Shown here: in pieces, positions 6,676-15,360 of the stretch
How positions within the stretch are numbered: position 1 is the first letter of the stretch
Layout of the letters: each line of letters begins with the position of its first letter
NCBI GenBank assembly: GCA_963627135.1
Contig: CAVFZY010000006.1
Coordinates: forward strand, 1-28,108
Direction of reading: 5' to 3'
Source: CAG-103 sp963627135
Lineage (GTDB): Bacteria > Bacillota > Clostridia > Oscillospirales > Oscillospiraceae
Length of the DNA: 28,108 nt
The notes under the pieces: generated by a model
Seen by the model: only the letters and a program-made list of their open reading frames with translations
Database searches by the model: none
Told to the model about the DNA's origin: nothing
Made by a program: the position numbers and the translations under genes

Positions 6676-9618
6676 ATGCTGGAACTGAAAAACATCACCA
6701 AAGTCTACGAGGCCGGCACGACGCAGGTCGAGGCGCTCAAGGGCATCAACATTGCCTTTCGTGAGAGCGAGTTCGTCGCGATCCTGGGCCAGTCCGGCTG
6801 CGGCAAGACCACACTGCTGAATATCATCGGCGGTCTGGACCGCTACACCTCCGGCGACCTCATCATCAACGGCCGCTCCACGAAAGAGTACGACGACCGC
6901 GACTGGGACACGTACCGCAATCACTCCATCGGCTTCGTCTTTCAGAGCTACAACCTCATCCCGCACCAGAGTGTGCTGGCAAATGTGGAACTCGCGCTGA
7001 CGCTTTCGGGTGTCTCCGGTGAGGAGCGGCGCGCGCGCGCCGTTGAGGCGCTGGAAAAGGTCGGCCTGGGCGACCAGCTTGACAAGGCGCCGAACCAGAT
7101 GTCCGGCGGCCAGATGCAGCGCGTGGCCATCGCGCGCGCCATCGTCAACAACCCTGACATCCTGCTCGCCGACGAGCCGACCGGCGCGCTCGACAGCGAG
7201 ACGAGCGTGCAGATCATGAATCTGCTGCAGGAGATCGCAAAAGATAAGCTCATCATCATGGTCACGCACAACCCGGAGCTGGCATCGAAATACGCCACGC
7301 GCACCGTGCGCCTGCTCGACGGCAAGATCGTCGGCGACGACAATCCGTGCACGGAGTCAGAAACGTCTGCGCCCGTAACCACCAAGGTCAAGGAGCACAC
7401 GTCCATGAGCTTTGCGACGGCCATGAGCCTGTCGCTGCACAACCTCATGACGAAAAAAGCCCGCACCCTGCTCACCGCGTTCGCAGGGTCCATCGGCATC
7501 ATCGGCATTGCGCTCATTTTGTCGCTCTCGCACGGCTTCCAGTCCTACATCGACACCGTGCAGGAGCAGACGCTCTCATCCTACCCGCTGACGATCGAGG
7601 CGAACCCCGTGGACATGTCCGGGATGCTCTCGGCCATGTCGGGCGCAAAGGATGACAGCAAGGACGCGCACGACCTCGACAAGGTCTATGCCAACACGGT
7701 CATGTACAGCATGCTCAACTCCATGGTCAGCAGCGCGACCGGCCAGTCGAACAACCTGCCGGAGTTCAAGAAATATCTCGAAAACCCCGACAACAAGATC
7801 CATGACTATATCAGCGGCATCCAGTACACGTATGACATGGGTTTCGCCGTCTACACCGAGGATCCCAACGGCACCGTCATCAAGGCCGACACGACCGAGC
7901 TGCTGCAAAACGTCATGAAGTCCATGTATGGCGGCGACTATACGTCCTACTTTGACTCCATGGGCAGTTTCTACTCCGGCTTCAACGTCTGGCAGGAGCT
8001 GCTCTCCGGCGAGGACGGGGAGCTCGTGAGCGCCTCGACGCAGAATCAGTACGACGTGGTCTACGGCTCCTGGCCGCAGAATTACAACGAGGTTGTACTC
8101 GTCGTGGACAAAAACAACGAGATCTCCGACCTGACGCTCTACGCCCTCGGGCTCGAGAGCATGGACGACATCAGCAACGCCATGATGCAGTCCATGAGCA
8201 AGCAGCAGATCGACACGACGCAAAACAGCTGGAGTTATGCCGATCTGTGCGGCCGCAGCTTCAAGCTCATCCTCCCGTCGGAGGGCTATGTGGCCAGCGG
8301 CTCCGGCTACACGGACATCAGCCAGACGGCCGACGGCCTGCGCCAGCTCTACAACAACGATTCCGTCGGCGTGCAGCTCAAGATCGTCGGCATCGTGCGC
8401 CCGGCCAAGGGCAGCGTGACCGGCAACACCTACGGTTCCATCGGCTACACCTCCGCCCTGACGGACTACGCCATCGATCAGGCCGACAGCACCGAGATCA
8501 TCCAGAAGCAGCTCGCGAATCCGGACGTGGACGTGTTCACCGGCTCCGCGTTCCCGAACGCCGCGACCGCCACGACCGACCAGAAGGTCGCCGCCGCGCA
8601 GGCCTATCTGAACAAGCTGAGCGTGGACGAACGCGCAACCGTCTACCGCAAGTGCATGACCACGCCGGATGACGCCACGCTCGATGCCGCGCTCACACAG
8701 ACCATGGCGACCTTCACCCGAGACGACGCCAAAGAGATGGCCGACAACGGCATCTTTGAGGCCAGCGGCAAGACCGCACAGCAGATGAAGGAAATGATCG
8801 ACGCCATGGACGACGAGACGTTCATCCGCTTCTTCCGGCCGTACATGCGCGCGATTCTCTCCATGCAGATGCAGCAGGAGACCGTCAAGTCCTACAGCGG
8901 CATGACCTCGCAGGAGATCATCTCGGCCATCAACGCCAAGGGCATCAGCCGCAGCCAGTACGCGGACGTGTACGACAACTACGTTGCCTCGTCTGCCAGC
9001 GGCTCGACCTACAACAGCAACCTGAAAAAACTCGGCTACGTCGATAAGGACTCCCCGAGCGCCATCAACATCTACGCTTCGAGCTTTGAAAACAAGGACC
9101 AGATCTCCGCGTGCATCGATGACTACAACGCCGGCGCCGCGGAGGACGACCAGATCAGCTACACTGACTATGTCGGTCTGCTCATGAGCAGCATCACGAC
9201 GATCATCAACGCCATCAGCTATGTGCTCATCGGCTTTGTGGCCATCTCGCTCGTCGTGTCGTCGATCATGATCGGCATTATCACCTACATCTCCGTGCTC
9301 GAGCGCACGAAAGAGATCGGCATCCTGCGCTCCATCGGTGCGAGCAAGCAGGACATCTCGCGCGTGTTCAACGCCGAGACGCTCATTGAGGGCTTCACAG
9401 CCGGCGTGATGGGCATCCTATGTACGCTGATTTTGCTGATTCCCATCAACCTCATCGTGCACCATCTGACCGGTCTGCCGACCCTGAGCGCCATTTTGCC
9501 GGTGTTCGGCGCGATCATGCTGATCCTCATCAGCATGGTGCTGACATTCATCGCCGGCCTCATCCCGTCGGGCATGGCAGCGAAAAAAGACCCGGTCGTC
9601 GCCCTGCGGACCGAGTAA
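6676..9618 (+). CDS. ABC transporter ATPase-permease fusion, FtsX/MacB-like, with a large extracellular domain
   Basis: A 980-residue single-chain half-transporter. Residues 1-220 form a LolD/MacB-type ATPase: Walker A GQSGCGKTT (38-46), Q-loop FQSYN, signature MSGGQ (142-146), Walker B ILLADEP with Glu167, and H-loop His198. An acidic linker follows, then TM1 at about 262-290. A roughly 550-residue soluble region, rich in Ser, Asp, Asn and Tyr, is predicted to lie outside the cell. The C-terminal FtsX domain has three TM segments and the typical VLERTKEIGILRSIGAS coupling region. It ends VVALRTE, as these permeases do. MacB-type pumps act as dimers and often move peptides, lipoproteins or antibiotics, or work mechanically on cell-wall enzymes. 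No two-component system is beside it, so the substrate is open. The following SLH gene may belong to the same transcription unit. Confidence 0.93.
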   Translation: MLELKNITKVYEAGTTQVEALKGINIAFRESEFVAILGQSGCGKTTLLNIIGGLDRYTSGDLIINGRSTKEYDDRDWDTYRNHSIGFVFQSYNLIPHQSVLANVELALTLSGVSGEERRARAVEALEKVGLGDQLDKAPNQMSGGQMQRVAIARAIVNNPDILLADEPTGALDSETSVQIMNLLQEIAKDKLIIMVTHNPELASKYATRTVRLLDGKIVGDDNPCTESETSAPVTTKVKEHTSMSFATAMSLSLHNLMTKKARTLLTAFAGSIGIIGIALILSLSHGFQSYIDTVQEQTLSSYPLTIEANPVDMSGMLSAMSGAKDDSKDAHDLDKVYANTVMYSMLNSMVSSATGQSNNLPEFKKYLENPDNKIHDYISGIQYTYDMGFAVYTEDPNGTVIKADTTELLQNVMKSMYGGDYTSYFDSMGSFYSGFNVWQELLSGEDGELVSASTQNQYDVVYGSWPQNYNEVVLVVDKNNEISDLTLYALGLESMDDISNAMMQSMSKQQIDTTQNSWSYADLCGRSFKLILPSEGYVASGSGYTDISQTADGLRQLYNNDSVGVQLKIVGIVRPAKGSVTGNTYGSIGYTSALTDYAIDQADSTEIIQKQLANPDVDVFTGSAFPNAATATTDQKVAAAQAYLNKLSVDERATVYRKCMTTPDDATLDAALTQTMATFTRDDAKEMADNGIFEASGKTAQQMKEMIDAMDDETFIRFFRPYMRAILSMQMQQETVKSYSGMTSQEIISAINAKGISRSQYADVYDNYVASSASGSTYNSNLKKLGYVDKDSPSAINIYASSFENKDQISACIDDYNAGAAEDDQISYTDYVGLLMSSITTIINAISYVLIGFVAISLVVSSIMIGIITYISVLERTKEIGILRSIGASKQDISRVFNAETLIEGFTAGVMGILCTLILLIPINLIVHHLTGLPTLSAILPVFGAIMLILISMVLTFIAGLIPSGMAAKKDPVVALRTE

Positions 9619-9640
9619 GGCAAAAACGCATATTTCCACC

Positions 9641-9686
9641 ACCTCCGTGCAAACTAGGAGCAACCTACATTTGCACGGAGGTTTTG
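9641..9686 (+). terminator. hairpin combining a terminator-like structure and the next gene's ribosome-binding site
   Basis: ACCTCCGTGCAAA (9641-9653) pairs perfectly with TTTGCACGGAGGT (9670-9682). The 16-base loop can itself pair TAGG with CCTA. A TTTTG run follows. The right arm contains GGAGG (9677-9681), which is the ribosome-binding site of the gene starting at 9691. The structure could end the ABC transcript, and it would also hide the ribosome-binding site on a read-through RNA. Confidence 0.75.
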
Positions 9687-9690
9687 CAAT

Positions 9691-10602
9691 ATGAAGCAGA
9701 AAATTCTTGCGGTCCTTTGCGCGCTGGCGCTGTGTGCGGCGCTCGTCCCGGCGGGCTTTGCCGAACAGGACACAGCCGGCACCGCACCCGTGGCCGAAAA
9801 TCTGGAGCTGACCACATTCCGCAACACGTCCATCGGCGGCACGCTCAGCGCAAATGCGCCCGACGGCAGCCCGCTCACCTTCCGCATCACGACCGAGCCG
9901 ATCAAGGGCACTGTGACGCTCACCGACAGCGGCACGTTCGTCTACACCCCCGCCGACGGGAAGCGCGGGCGCGACTACTTCGGCTTCCGCGCCGCCGACA
10001 GCAGCGGCAACGAGTCGCAGGAGGCGACCGTCCTCATCTCGATCAAAAAGCAGAAACCGGACGTCACCTACAGCGACATGGCCGGCCGGGCGGAGGAATA
10101 CGCCGCCGTCATGCTCGCCGAGCAGGAGCTGTGCGTCGGCCGGCAGGTCGGCGGACAGTATCTCTTTGACCCCGACAGCCCGATGCCACGCGATGAATTT
10201 CTCGCCATATGCACGCGCCTGACCGGCACGGAGACGCTGCAGGGCGTGCTCTCGACCGGCTTCGGCGACGACGAGCAGATCCCGGCCTGGGCCAAGACCT
10301 ACGTCGCGACCGCGGTCATGAATGGCAACATTGCCGGCTGCTCCGACGGCACGGCGATCGTGTTCGACGCGCAGCGCGGCATCACGGCGGGCGAAGCGGC
10401 CGTGATGCTCAGCAGCTTCCTCGAGCCCTCCCCCGCCACCGCGCTCGAGAGCGACTATATCCCCGACTGGGCGTGCGCCGCCGTGTCGAGCCTGACATCC
10501 TGCGGCGTGTATCCGGACGGCGGCGACTGCGCAGCGTCTATCACGCGCGCCGAGGCGGCGCAGATGCTGCTGGGTGCATATGAGCTGCTGCAAAAGCGAT
10601 AA
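9691..10602 (+). CDS. secreted Ig-like and SLH-domain protein
   Basis: A 303-residue exported protein. Residues 1-24 are a signal peptide (basic start, hydrophobic core, cleavage near GFA/EQ). Residues about 35-118 resemble a bacterial Ig/cadherin-like module, with LTFRI, GTVTL, GTFVYTP and DYFGFRAAD strands typical of these tandem adhesin folds. Residues about 124-303 form three divergent SLH units, recognisable by WAKTYVATAVMNG, ITAGEAAVML and ITRAEAAQMLL. SLH triplets hold proteins on pyruvylated secondary cell-wall polymer, so this is probably a cell-surface protein. Only one Ig-like unit is present, which is short for an adhesin. The start has GGAGG 9 bases upstream, inside a hairpin. 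It may be co-transcribed with the ABC transporter and could partner its large external domain (inference). Confidence 0.85.
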   Translation: MKQKILAVLCALALCAALVPAGFAEQDTAGTAPVAENLELTTFRNTSIGGTLSANAPDGSPLTFRITTEPIKGTVTLTDSGTFVYTPADGKRGRDYFGFRAADSSGNESQEATVLISIKKQKPDVTYSDMAGRAEEYAAVMLAEQELCVGRQVGGQYLFDPDSPMPRDEFLAICTRLTGTETLQGVLSTGFGDDEQIPAWAKTYVATAVMNGNIAGCSDGTAIVFDAQRGITAGEAAVMLSSFLEPSPATALESDYIPDWACAAVSSLTSCGVYPDGGDCAASITRAEAAQMLLGAYELLQKR

Positions 10603-10645
10603 AAAAGCGGACCGTTTCCAAATTGGAAACGGTCCGTGCTTTTTA
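10601..10645. terminator. bidirectional terminator
   Basis: AAAAAAGC, then GGACCGTTTCCA (10609-10620), loop AAT, and the perfect complement (10624-10635), then GTGCTTTTT. It serves the SLH gene on the plus strand and the converging GNAT gene on the minus strand. Confidence 0.88.
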
Positions 10646-11251
10646 TGCTTGGTTCAAAATCGCGTCGAGCTCCGCCGGGACAAGCTCCGGAAACGGGCGC
10701 ACGGGCGCGGGGCTTTTTTCGTGCGCGCCGATGCACTTTTCCATCCAGACCATAGAGTACCACTTGCCGAATTTATACCCGCAGCGCGAAAACTCCCCGA
10801 CGAGCCGGTAGCCGAGGTGCGCGTGAAACTGCGCGCTGTTTTTCGTCAGGTACGCATCGTCCGCCCCGTCCGGGTAGCCGACACAGGCATAGAGGTTTTG
10901 AACATTCTGCGCGCGCAGCACCGCCTCGAGCGCGGCGTACAGCCGCTTGCCGGTGCCCTGGTGCCGCTGATCCTCGCGCAGGTAAATGCTCATCTCCACC
11001 GCCCAGGCATAGGCGGCGCGCTCGCCGAACGGCCCGGCGTAGGCATAGCCGACGAGCTCGCCGCCGCGCTCCGCGACCAGATACGGGTACCGGCGGAGCG
11101 TGGCGCGCATACGCGCAGCTAATTCCTCGACATCCGGCACGGTGTACTCGAACGTGATGGCCGTCTTTTCCACATACGGCGCGTAGATCGCGCGCAGCGC
11201 GGGCGCGTCGCTCAGGCGCGCGGTGCGGATGTGCAGTACGTTGCCGTCCAT
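10643..11251 (-). CDS. GNAT N-acetyltransferase, phosphinothricin acetyltransferase-like
   Basis: A 202-residue acetyl-CoA-dependent acetyltransferase of the Pat/Bar/YwnH branch. It begins IRTARLSDAPALRAIYAPYV, typical of that group, and continues with TFEYTVPDVEELAARM. The acetyl-CoA loop REDQRHQGTGKRLY fits the R/QxxGxG/A motif. Later it has NSAQFHAHLGYRLVGEF and GYKFGKWYSMVWMEK, both usual in phosphinothricin acetyltransferase-like proteins. The C-terminal 30 residues are Pro-rich and unconserved. It starts 7 bases after the asnB stop, with a weak GAGAAG site, so it is likely translated from the asnB transcript and shares its T-box control. The substrate may be an amino acid such as methionine sulfoximine or a related compound, but the sequence does not settle this. 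Confidence 0.87.
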   Translation of the reverse strand: MDGNVLHIRTARLSDAPALRAIYAPYVEKTAITFEYTVPDVEELAARMRATLRRYPYLVAERGGELVGYAYAGPFGERAAYAWAVEMSIYLREDQRHQGTGKRLYAALEAVLRAQNVQNLYACVGYPDGADDAYLTKNSAQFHAHLGYRLVGEFSRCGYKFGKWYSMVWMEKCIGAHEKSPAPVRPFPELVPAELDAILNQA

Positions 11252-11258
11252 GTTCTTC

Positions 11259-12839
11259 TCACTTTCCGCTGTCGCCGTAGTTTGCGAGCACGCGCGCGGA
11301 CGGATCGTCCACGTCGCAGCCGGCCCACGACTTGTTCGGCATCCAGAAGTCGACGATCATGTGCGCCTGACCGGGGTAATACTGCTCGAACAGCTCGCGG
11401 TAGAGCAGGGATTCCTTGGTGAACGGCTGCGCAAAATCGTACTTCCGGCGCAGGGTTTCGAATTCCTCGTCCGTGTACTTCTGCTCGGCGTAGGCCTTGA
11501 GATCATCGACCATGGAGTGGCCAACCGCATCGCTGAAGGCCGCCTTCTCACGCATGAGAATGTCATGCGGCAGCCAGTCGCCCTCAAAGGCGTGGCGCAG
11601 CAGGTACTTGCCCTTGCCGTAGACGTTGCACTTCCTGGCCGGGTCGATGGACATGACATACTGCACGAAGTCCAGATCGCCGAACGGCACGCGGGCCTCG
11701 AGACTGTTGACGGAGATGCAGCGGTCGGCGCGCAGGACATCGTACATATGCAGCTCGCGGATGCGCTTGGCGGATTCCGCCTGAAACGCCTCCGGGCTGG
11801 GCGCGAAGTCGGTGTACTTGTAGCCGAAGAGCTCATCGGAGATCTCGCCCGTGAGCAGCACGCGCAGGTCGGTCTGCTCGTGGATGGCCTTGCAGACGAG
11901 GTACATGCCGATGCTCGCGCGGATGGTCGTGATATCATAGGTGCCGAGCAGCGCCACGACCTCCGGGAGCGCCTGAATCACGTCCTCGGGCGTGATGATG
12001 ACCTCGGTGTGGTCGGCGTGCAGATACTCCGCCACCTCGCGGGCGTACTTGAGGTCGATGGCGTCGCTGCGCATGCCGATAGCGAACGTGCGGATGGGCT
12101 TCTGGAGCAGCTTTGCCGAGATGGCGCACACAAGGCTGCTGTCCAGCCCGCCGGAGAGCAGGAAGCCGAGCGGCGCGTCGGCATCCAGACGCTTTTCCAC
12201 ACCGGCAATGAGCTTCTCGCGGATGTGGGTACAGACCGTCTCAAGATCGTCCTCGCAGACGGCGTCTACCTGCGTCATGTCGCGGTAGCAGGTGAACTTG
12301 CCGTCGGCATAATAATGTCCGGGAGGAAACGGCATCACATCGTGCACGAGGCCGACGAGATTTTTTGCCTCGCTGGCAAAGATGATCGCGCCCTCGGCGT
12401 CATAGCCGTAGTACAGCGGGCGAATGCCGATGGGGTCGCGCGCCGCGACGAGGCCGCCGTGCTTGGCATCATAGATGACCATGGCAAATTCCGCGTCGAG
12501 TCCGCGGAACATATCCAGCCCCTCGCGCTCATAGAGCGGGAGCAGGATCTCACAGTCGGACTCGCTCTCGAACGTCTCGCCCTCGGCGATGAGCCGCTCG
12601 CGGATGGGCCGGAAGCCGTAGATCTCGCCGTTGCAAACAAGCGCGCTGCCATCCCGCGTGAACGGCTGCATGCCCTCCGGGTGCAGGCCCATGATGGCCA
12701 GACGGTGGAAACCGAGCGTCGCCGCGCCGACGTGCAGCATACGCGTATCGTCCGGACCTCGGGAAATAGTCTTGTCAAAGCCGGCGCGCAGATCCTGCGC
12801 AGAGATGGACGAGCCGAGATAACCAATGATGGAACACAT
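11259..12839 (-). CDS. asnB: asparagine synthase (glutamine-hydrolysing)
   Basis: A 526-residue cytosolic enzyme that makes asparagine from aspartate, ATP and glutamine amide. Cys2 of MCSIIG is the N-terminal nucleophile of the class II glutaminase domain (residues 1-190), with RGPDD, HRLAIMG and CNGEIY as further active-site motifs. The synthetase domain carries the pyrophosphate loop SGGLDSS (229-235), followed by FAIGM, and later TGEISDELFGYKY and EARVPFGD. Length agrees with the AsnB family (about 525-555). The start is fixed by a strong AGGAGG 9 bases upstream. The gene lies directly behind a T-box leader with an AAC (Asn) specifier, which supports the assignment. It is downstream of glnN on the same strand, so product and substrate enzymes are adjacent. 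Confidence 0.96.
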   Translation of the reverse strand: MCSIIGYLGSSISAQDLRAGFDKTISRGPDDTRMLHVGAATLGFHRLAIMGLHPEGMQPFTRDGSALVCNGEIYGFRPIRERLIAEGETFESESDCEILLPLYEREGLDMFRGLDAEFAMVIYDAKHGGLVAARDPIGIRPLYYGYDAEGAIIFASEAKNLVGLVHDVMPFPPGHYYADGKFTCYRDMTQVDAVCEDDLETVCTHIREKLIAGVEKRLDADAPLGFLLSGGLDSSLVCAISAKLLQKPIRTFAIGMRSDAIDLKYAREVAEYLHADHTEVIITPEDVIQALPEVVALLGTYDITTIRASIGMYLVCKAIHEQTDLRVLLTGEISDELFGYKYTDFAPSPEAFQAESAKRIRELHMYDVLRADRCISVNSLEARVPFGDLDFVQYVMSIDPARKCNVYGKGKYLLRHAFEGDWLPHDILMREKAAFSDAVGHSMVDDLKAYAEQKYTDEEFETLRRKYDFAQPFTKESLLYRELFEQYYPGQAHMIVDFWMPNKSWAGCDVDDPSARVLANYGDSGK

Positions 12840-12862
12840 GATTTTTTCCTCCTGAATGCATC

Positions 12863-13108
12863 AAAAAATACGCAGCTACTGTCCAGATAATAGGACGAGT
12901 AGCTGCGTATCGTGGTGCCACCTATTTTACTTCTCACGGGTTCTAACAAACCGCACCGGGATAACGTCCGGCTTTGACGGCGCACCTACTGAGGCTCTCG
13001 CCCGTTCAGATTGCAGCTCGGGAGTGTTCTTCACACAGGCTCTGTTATGCGGCTCGCACCGTCCCGCACTCGCTGGGAATGATCGCCCGTGCTACTTTTC
13101 TCCGTCAA
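12863..13108 (-). promoter_or_regulatory. T-box riboswitch with Asn specifier, upstream of asnB
   Basis: On the minus strand the conserved T-box TGGCACCACG is at 12920-12911. It is followed at once by a terminator: a long stem ATACGCAGCTACT.../...AGTAGCTGCGTAT and a run of six T (12910-12863). Upstream, stem I can be drawn with GTAGC-A-CGGG pairing to CCCG-A-GCTGC, enclosing a specifier loop containing AAC (13028-13026) followed by A. A closing helix TTGACGG/CCGTCAA (13108-13102 with 12980-12974) and an ACGTTATCC segment before the antiterminator fit the class. Uncharged tRNA-Asn would stabilise the antiterminator and switch on asnB and the GNAT gene. The exact 5' end is not fixed. Confidence 0.9.
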
Positions 13109-13166
13109 TGCTTTTGACAGAAGTATGAAAATGAAAGAAGAGAGAAAAAGAAAGAGAAAGCGTTTT

Positions 13167-15260
13167 TTACCGCACGCTGAACAGCAGCTCGCCGTAGGAT
13201 GGGACCGGCCACTTGTCAGACGGCGTCATGGTCTCGAGCTGGTCGATCGTGATGCGCAGCTCCGCCATGGCGGAAAAGACCTTGTCGCGGTAATAGTTGG
13301 CCAGCGCCTGGCTGCCCTCGACGGTCTTGGCGCCCATGAGCGCCTCGTCCAGACTGCGGACCTTGCGGTAAGCATCGCCCAGCAGCGCGGACATTTCGGG
13401 GATGATGCTCTCTTCATACGAGCAGTCGGCCGTGACGGACACGGCGTGGATCGCCGTGGCGGTCTCGGACAGCTCACGCAGATAGCTGCTGACGGCGGGC
13501 ATGATGTCGCGCCGCGCCATCTCGAGCATCGTCAGTGCCTCGATGTTGAGGATCTTGCTGTAGTTTTCGAGGTGGATCTCGTAGCGGGCCTCCATCTCGG
13601 TGCGGGTGTAAACATGGTGTTTGGTAAAGAGCGCCACGTTCTTGTCAGCGAGGTAATACGGCAGCGCCTCCGGCGTCGTGCGCAGGTTCAGCAGACCGCG
13701 GCGCTCGGCCTCCGCCAGCCAGGCATCGTCATAGCCGTTGCCGTTGAAGAGGATGCGCTTGTGCTTGATAAGCACGCTGCGGATGAGCGCCTGCAGGTCG
13801 GCCTCGAAGTCCTTGCTGCCCTCGAGCGCGTCAGCGAACTGCTCGAGGCTCTCGGCGACCGCTGTGTTGAGCACGACGTTGATGCCGGAAATGGAGGCCG
13901 AAGAACCGGGCATGCGGAACTCGAACTTGTTGCCGGTGAACGCAAACGGAGAGGTGCGGTTGCGGTCGGTCGTATCCTTGGGGAAGCGCGGCAGCGCATG
14001 CACGCCGATCTTCAGCAGCTCCTTTTCCTGACCGGCATAGGGTGTCTCGCTGACGATGGCGTCGAGAATGTTCTCCAGCTCGTTGCCGACATACATCGAC
14101 ACGACAGCCGGGGGCGCTTCATTCGCGCCGAGACGGTGGTCGTTCGCGGCCGACGCCACGCTGATGCGCAGCATATCCTGATAATCATCCACAGCCTGAA
14201 TCACCGCGCACAGGAAGAGCAAAAACTGTGCGTTCTCGGCCGGCGTTTCGCCGGGCTCGAGCAGGTTCATGCCGGTGTTGGTGGTCAGGGACCAGTTGTT
14301 GTGCTTGCCGGAACCGTTGACGCCGGCAAACGGCTTTTCATGCAGCAGGCAGACCATGCCGTGGCGCGTGGCCACCTTCTGCATAATCTCCATCGTCAGC
14401 TGGTTCTGGTCGGCGGCGATGTTACCGGTCGTGAACACCGGCGCGAGCTCGTGCTGCGCAGGCGCCACTTCGTTGTGCTCGGTCTTGGCATAGACGCCGA
14501 GCTTCCAGAGCTCCTCGTCCAGATCCTTCATGAACGCCGCAACGCGCGGCTTGATGCTGCCAAAATAGTGATCGTCCAGCTCCTGGCCTTTCGGCGGCTT
14601 GGCGCCGAAGAGCGTGCGGCCGGTATAGATCAGGTCCTTGCGCTTGTCATACACGGACTTGTCGACCAGGAAATACTCCTGCTCGGGGCCGACGGTCGTG
14701 CGCACGGCGGTCACGTCCTCGTTGCCGAACAGATGGATCACACGCAGGGCCTGACGGTTGAGCGCCTCGGCACTGCGCAGCAGCGGCGTCTTTTTATCGA
14801 GCGCCTCGCCGCCATAAGAGCAGAACGCCGTCGGGATGTAGAGTACATTGTCCTTAATAAAGGCATAGGACGTCGGGTCCCAGGCGGTGTAGCCGCGCGC
14901 CTCAAACGTTGCGCGCAGGCCGCCGGACGGGAAGCTGGACGCGTCCGGCTCGCCGCGGACGAGCTCCTTGCCGGAAAACTCCATAATGACCTGCCCGCCG
15001 CCGCAGGGAGAGATGAAGCTGTCGTGCTTCTCGGCGGTAATGCCGGTCATCGGCTGGAACCAGTGCGTGAAGTGCGTGGCACCCTTTTCGATCGCCCAGT
15101 CTTTCATGGCATTGGCCACGATGCGCGCGGCATCGTCATCGAGACGCTTGCCCTTTTCCATCGTCGCCTGCACCTGCCGGTACGTTTCCTTCGGCAGACG
15201 CTCGCGCATGACTGCATCGTTAAATACCATGGATCCAAAAATGTCAGAGATCTTTTCCAT
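13167..15260 (-). CDS. glnN: glutamine synthetase type III
   Basis: A 697-residue ammonia-assimilating enzyme (glutamate + NH3 + ATP to glutamine), about 250 residues longer than GlnA as expected for GSIII. The N-terminal type III region has FGSMVFND and THFTHWFQPMTG. The catalytic core shows VGPEQEYFLVD for metal-binding glutamates, EVAPAQHELAP, GSGKHNNWS and ANDHRLGANEAPPAVVS. The C-terminal 200 residues are the GSIII-specific helical part (LETMTPSDKWPVPSYGELLF). The start has AAGGGG about 10 bases upstream. Its own promoter and leader terminator precede it, divergent from the ANTAR gene. No terminator is seen between its stop and the asnB T-box, so read-through into asnB is possible. Confidence 0.97.
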   Translation of the reverse strand: MEKISDIFGSMVFNDAVMRERLPKETYRQVQATMEKGKRLDDDAARIVANAMKDWAIEKGATHFTHWFQPMTGITAEKHDSFISPCGGGQVIMEFSGKELVRGEPDASSFPSGGLRATFEARGYTAWDPTSYAFIKDNVLYIPTAFCSYGGEALDKKTPLLRSAEALNRQALRVIHLFGNEDVTAVRTTVGPEQEYFLVDKSVYDKRKDLIYTGRTLFGAKPPKGQELDDHYFGSIKPRVAAFMKDLDEELWKLGVYAKTEHNEVAPAQHELAPVFTTGNIAADQNQLTMEIMQKVATRHGMVCLLHEKPFAGVNGSGKHNNWSLTTNTGMNLLEPGETPAENAQFLLFLCAVIQAVDDYQDMLRISVASAANDHRLGANEAPPAVVSMYVGNELENILDAIVSETPYAGQEKELLKIGVHALPRFPKDTTDRNRTSPFAFTGNKFEFRMPGSSASISGINVVLNTAVAESLEQFADALEGSKDFEADLQALIRSVLIKHKRILFNGNGYDDAWLAEAERRGLLNLRTTPEALPYYLADKNVALFTKHHVYTRTEMEARYEIHLENYSKILNIEALTMLEMARRDIMPAVSSYLRELSETATAIHAVSVTADCSYEESIIPEMSALLGDAYRKVRSLDEALMGAKTVEGSQALANYYRDKVFSAMAELRITIDQLETMTPSDKWPVPSYGELLFSVR

Positions 15261-15305
15261 CTCGCATGGTCCCCTTTCTGTATTTCAAAAATCGGTGTCA
15301 ACAAC

Positions 15306-15360
15306 AAAAAAACGGCACTGGTGCCCGGAGATCTTGAACTCTCCACGACGCCATTGCCGT
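15306..15360 (-). terminator. leader terminator of glnN with an ANTAR-type hexaloop alternative hairpin
   Basis: On the minus strand the predicted transcript starts near 15367 and almost at once enters ACGGCA...TGCCGT followed by seven T (to 15306). The stem is extended by TGG/CCA, GTC/GGC-type pairs and GGAGA/TCTCC. The 5' arm can instead fold as ACGGC, loop AATGGC, GTCGT (15360-15345), a 5-bp hairpin with a hexaloop carrying A at 1 and G at 4. That is the loop rule known for ANTAR-binding RNAs. The two folds exclude each other, so this is a plausible antitermination switch for glnN. Confidence 0.75.

Noticed and set aside
11223..12890. A 555-codon plus-strand frame opposite asnB
   Set aside because: It is antisense to asnB, with His/Asp/Arg/Val-rich composition and no ribosome-binding site or domain.
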